Of a stretch of 33,011 bases of DNA, positions 32,054 through 33,011 are shown piece by piece. Source of the stretch: Alphaproteobacteria bacterium (GTDB taxonomy: Bacteria > Pseudomonadota > Alphaproteobacteria > JAEULF01). Position 1 is the stretch's first letter. Each line of letters starts with the position of its first letter. The notes below the pieces were generated by a model. It ran no database searches. It was not told the origin of the DNA and saw only the letters and a program-made list of their open reading frames with translations. The translations under genes and the position numbers were made by a program. The stretch lies in the NCBI GenBank assembly GCA_016793965.1, contig JAEULF010000269.1:1-33011 (forward strand), written 5' to 3'.

Positions 32054-33011
32054 ATGCGACCGCGCGCCGTTCGACTGAGGATCGCAGGGTTCACGGCGCT
32101 GATCGCTCTCGTGGGCCTGGCGACCTCGGGCCTGACGCTCTGGCTGCAGTACGACGCAGCGATCGCGCGCGCGGTGGCCGACCTAGCCTCCGCGGCCGAT
32201 CGCCACGAGCGCCTGATCCCGCGCCTCGCGGGGCTGCGCGACGCCGATAGCAGCGTCGATTCCAGGGCCAGGTCGGCGGCCATCGCGCAGGTGGCAGACG
32301 CTTACGGCGACACGTTCAGCAGCCGCGACAGCTACCGGCTCTCGATCGTCGACGCCGAGGGGGCCGACCTCCGCTTCCTGGTCGATCTGGGGCCGACGGG
32401 CGGCCTGCCGGCGCAATCGATCGCGACCGATGCTGCGGCCGCCCTGCCCGAGCGCCTGGGGCTGGCCGGGAGCACGGGCGTGACTCGCTTCGAGAGCGGC
32501 GCTCAGGTCGACTTGATCGCCGCTTACGCGCCGCTGCCCCAGCTCGGCGCCGTCCTGGTGATCCGTCGCGACCTGGCCCCGCTCAATGCCTCGTACCGCA
32601 AATCGGCGCTGATCGGCCTTGCCGGCGCTGCGACCATAGCGCTGATCGGCGCACTGCTGGCCCAGCTCGTCGGCGCGCCCATGCTCGCGCAGGCCCGCGC
32701 CGAATCGGCGCTCAAGCGCAGGGACGACGAGCTCACGCGCGCCTCGACGATCCTCGAAGCGGCGATCGAGAACATTGCCCAGGTGCTCTATGTCTCCGAC
32801 GCGGACGGGACCATCGTCCTCGCGAACCGGCGGTACCTCGATCTCTTCGGCGCCGACGCCTCCGCCTTGCGCGAGGGTCGGCTGACCGTTCGCGGCACCG
32901 TCGAGCGGGCCGTCCGCGACGGATGGTTCGGCCCGGGCGACCCGTCCCAGCTCGTCGAGCAGCGCCTGAGAGAGCTGGCCGCGGAGACGGCCGAATCGTA
33001 CCGCGAGATGA
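32054..33011 (+). CDS. Membrane PAS sensor protein (3' end outside window)
   Basis: The frame is open from ATG 32054 through the last base, 319 codons. A membrane helix at about 10-30 (FTALIALVGLATSGLTLWL), a periplasmic region to about 180, a second helix at about 182-205 and a cytoplasmic linker lead to a PAS domain from about 230 (IENIAQVLYVSDADG, then NRRYLDLFGAD). The output domain lies beyond the window. A histidine kinase or cyclase is likely given the receiver and EAL genes 11 nt upstream. Confidence 0.8.
   Translation, partial: MRPRAVRLRIAGFTALIALVGLATSGLTLWLQYDAAIARAVADLASAADRHERLIPRLAGLRDADSSVDSRARSAAIAQVADAYGDTFSSRDSYRLSIVDAEGADLRFLVDLGPTGGLPAQSIATDAAAALPERLGLAGSTGVTRFESGAQVDLIAAYAPLPQLGAVLVIRRDLAPLNASYRKSALIGLAGAATIALIGALLAQLVGAPMLAQARAESALKRRDDELTRASTILEAAIENIAQVLYVSDADGTIVLANRRYLDLFGADASALREGRLTVRGTVERAVRDGWFGPGDPSQLVEQRLRELAAETAESYREM

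Noticed and set aside
1-33011. CRISPR arrays, insertion sequences, transposases, rRNA genes
   Set aside because: No regularly spaced repeats, no transposase-like frames and no rRNA-like segments were recognised.

Overview
The window is a high-GC stretch of photosynthesis gene cluster (PGC) from a purple phototrophic alphaproteobacterium, followed by a sensory and regulatory region. It carries type II reaction-centre and LH1 genes (pufL, pufA, pufB), the chlorophyllide a oxidoreductase genes (bchXYZ), bchC, the Mg-chelatase genes bchI and bchD, bchO, and a crt set (crtE, B, I, C, D, F) that fits the spirilloxanthin route. No crtA was found. The PpsR + bacteriophytochrome + heme oxygenase group recalls Bradyrhizobium/Rhodopseudomonas-type phototrophs. 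I do not assign a genus.

Layout. 1-8283 (minus): crtE-crtF-bchC-bchX-bchY-bchZ-pufB-pufA-pufL', the classic superoperon, cut at the left edge inside pufL. 8390-10827 (plus): crtD-crtC, divergent from crtE. 10824-20629 (minus): bchI-bchD, then a Calvin-cycle block (cbbY-like, fbp-like, prk), then bchO-crtI-crtB and a small membrane protein. 20861-24415 (plus): ppsR and a kinase-less bacteriophytochrome. 24412-25447 (minus): a small membrane protein and a heme oxygenase, which would make biliverdin for the phytochrome. 25448-26027: non-coding, with a 12-bp hairpin next to what looks like a tRNA 3' end. 26028-29081 (plus): fixL, a truncated fixJ, a stand-alone receiver and fixK. 29491-33011 (plus): a small helical protein, a receiver, a REC-GGDEF-EAL protein and the start of a membrane PAS sensor.

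How it works together. Eight TGT-N12-ACA palindromes of the PpsR/CrtJ type sit in exactly three control regions: bchC, crtE/crtD and bchI/ppsR. They link PpsR to pigment genes and probably to its own gene. The phytochrome, encoded 18 bp after ppsR, lacks a kinase domain, so direct antagonism of PpsR by light is the likely output. FixL (oxygen-sensing heme PAS) and FixK add oxygen control, and the last genes add c-di-GMP control.

Most unusual points: (1) Calvin genes inserted between bchD and bchO; (2) the fructose-bisphosphatase there has lost several metal and substrate residues; (3) two PpsR operator pairs with an identical 43-bp centre spacing between bchI and ppsR; (4) crtC and the small gene after crtB both lack a start codon in frame, and in each case one extra G in a G-rich run would restore one; (5) FixJ is reduced to a fragment beside an intact FixL and FixK.
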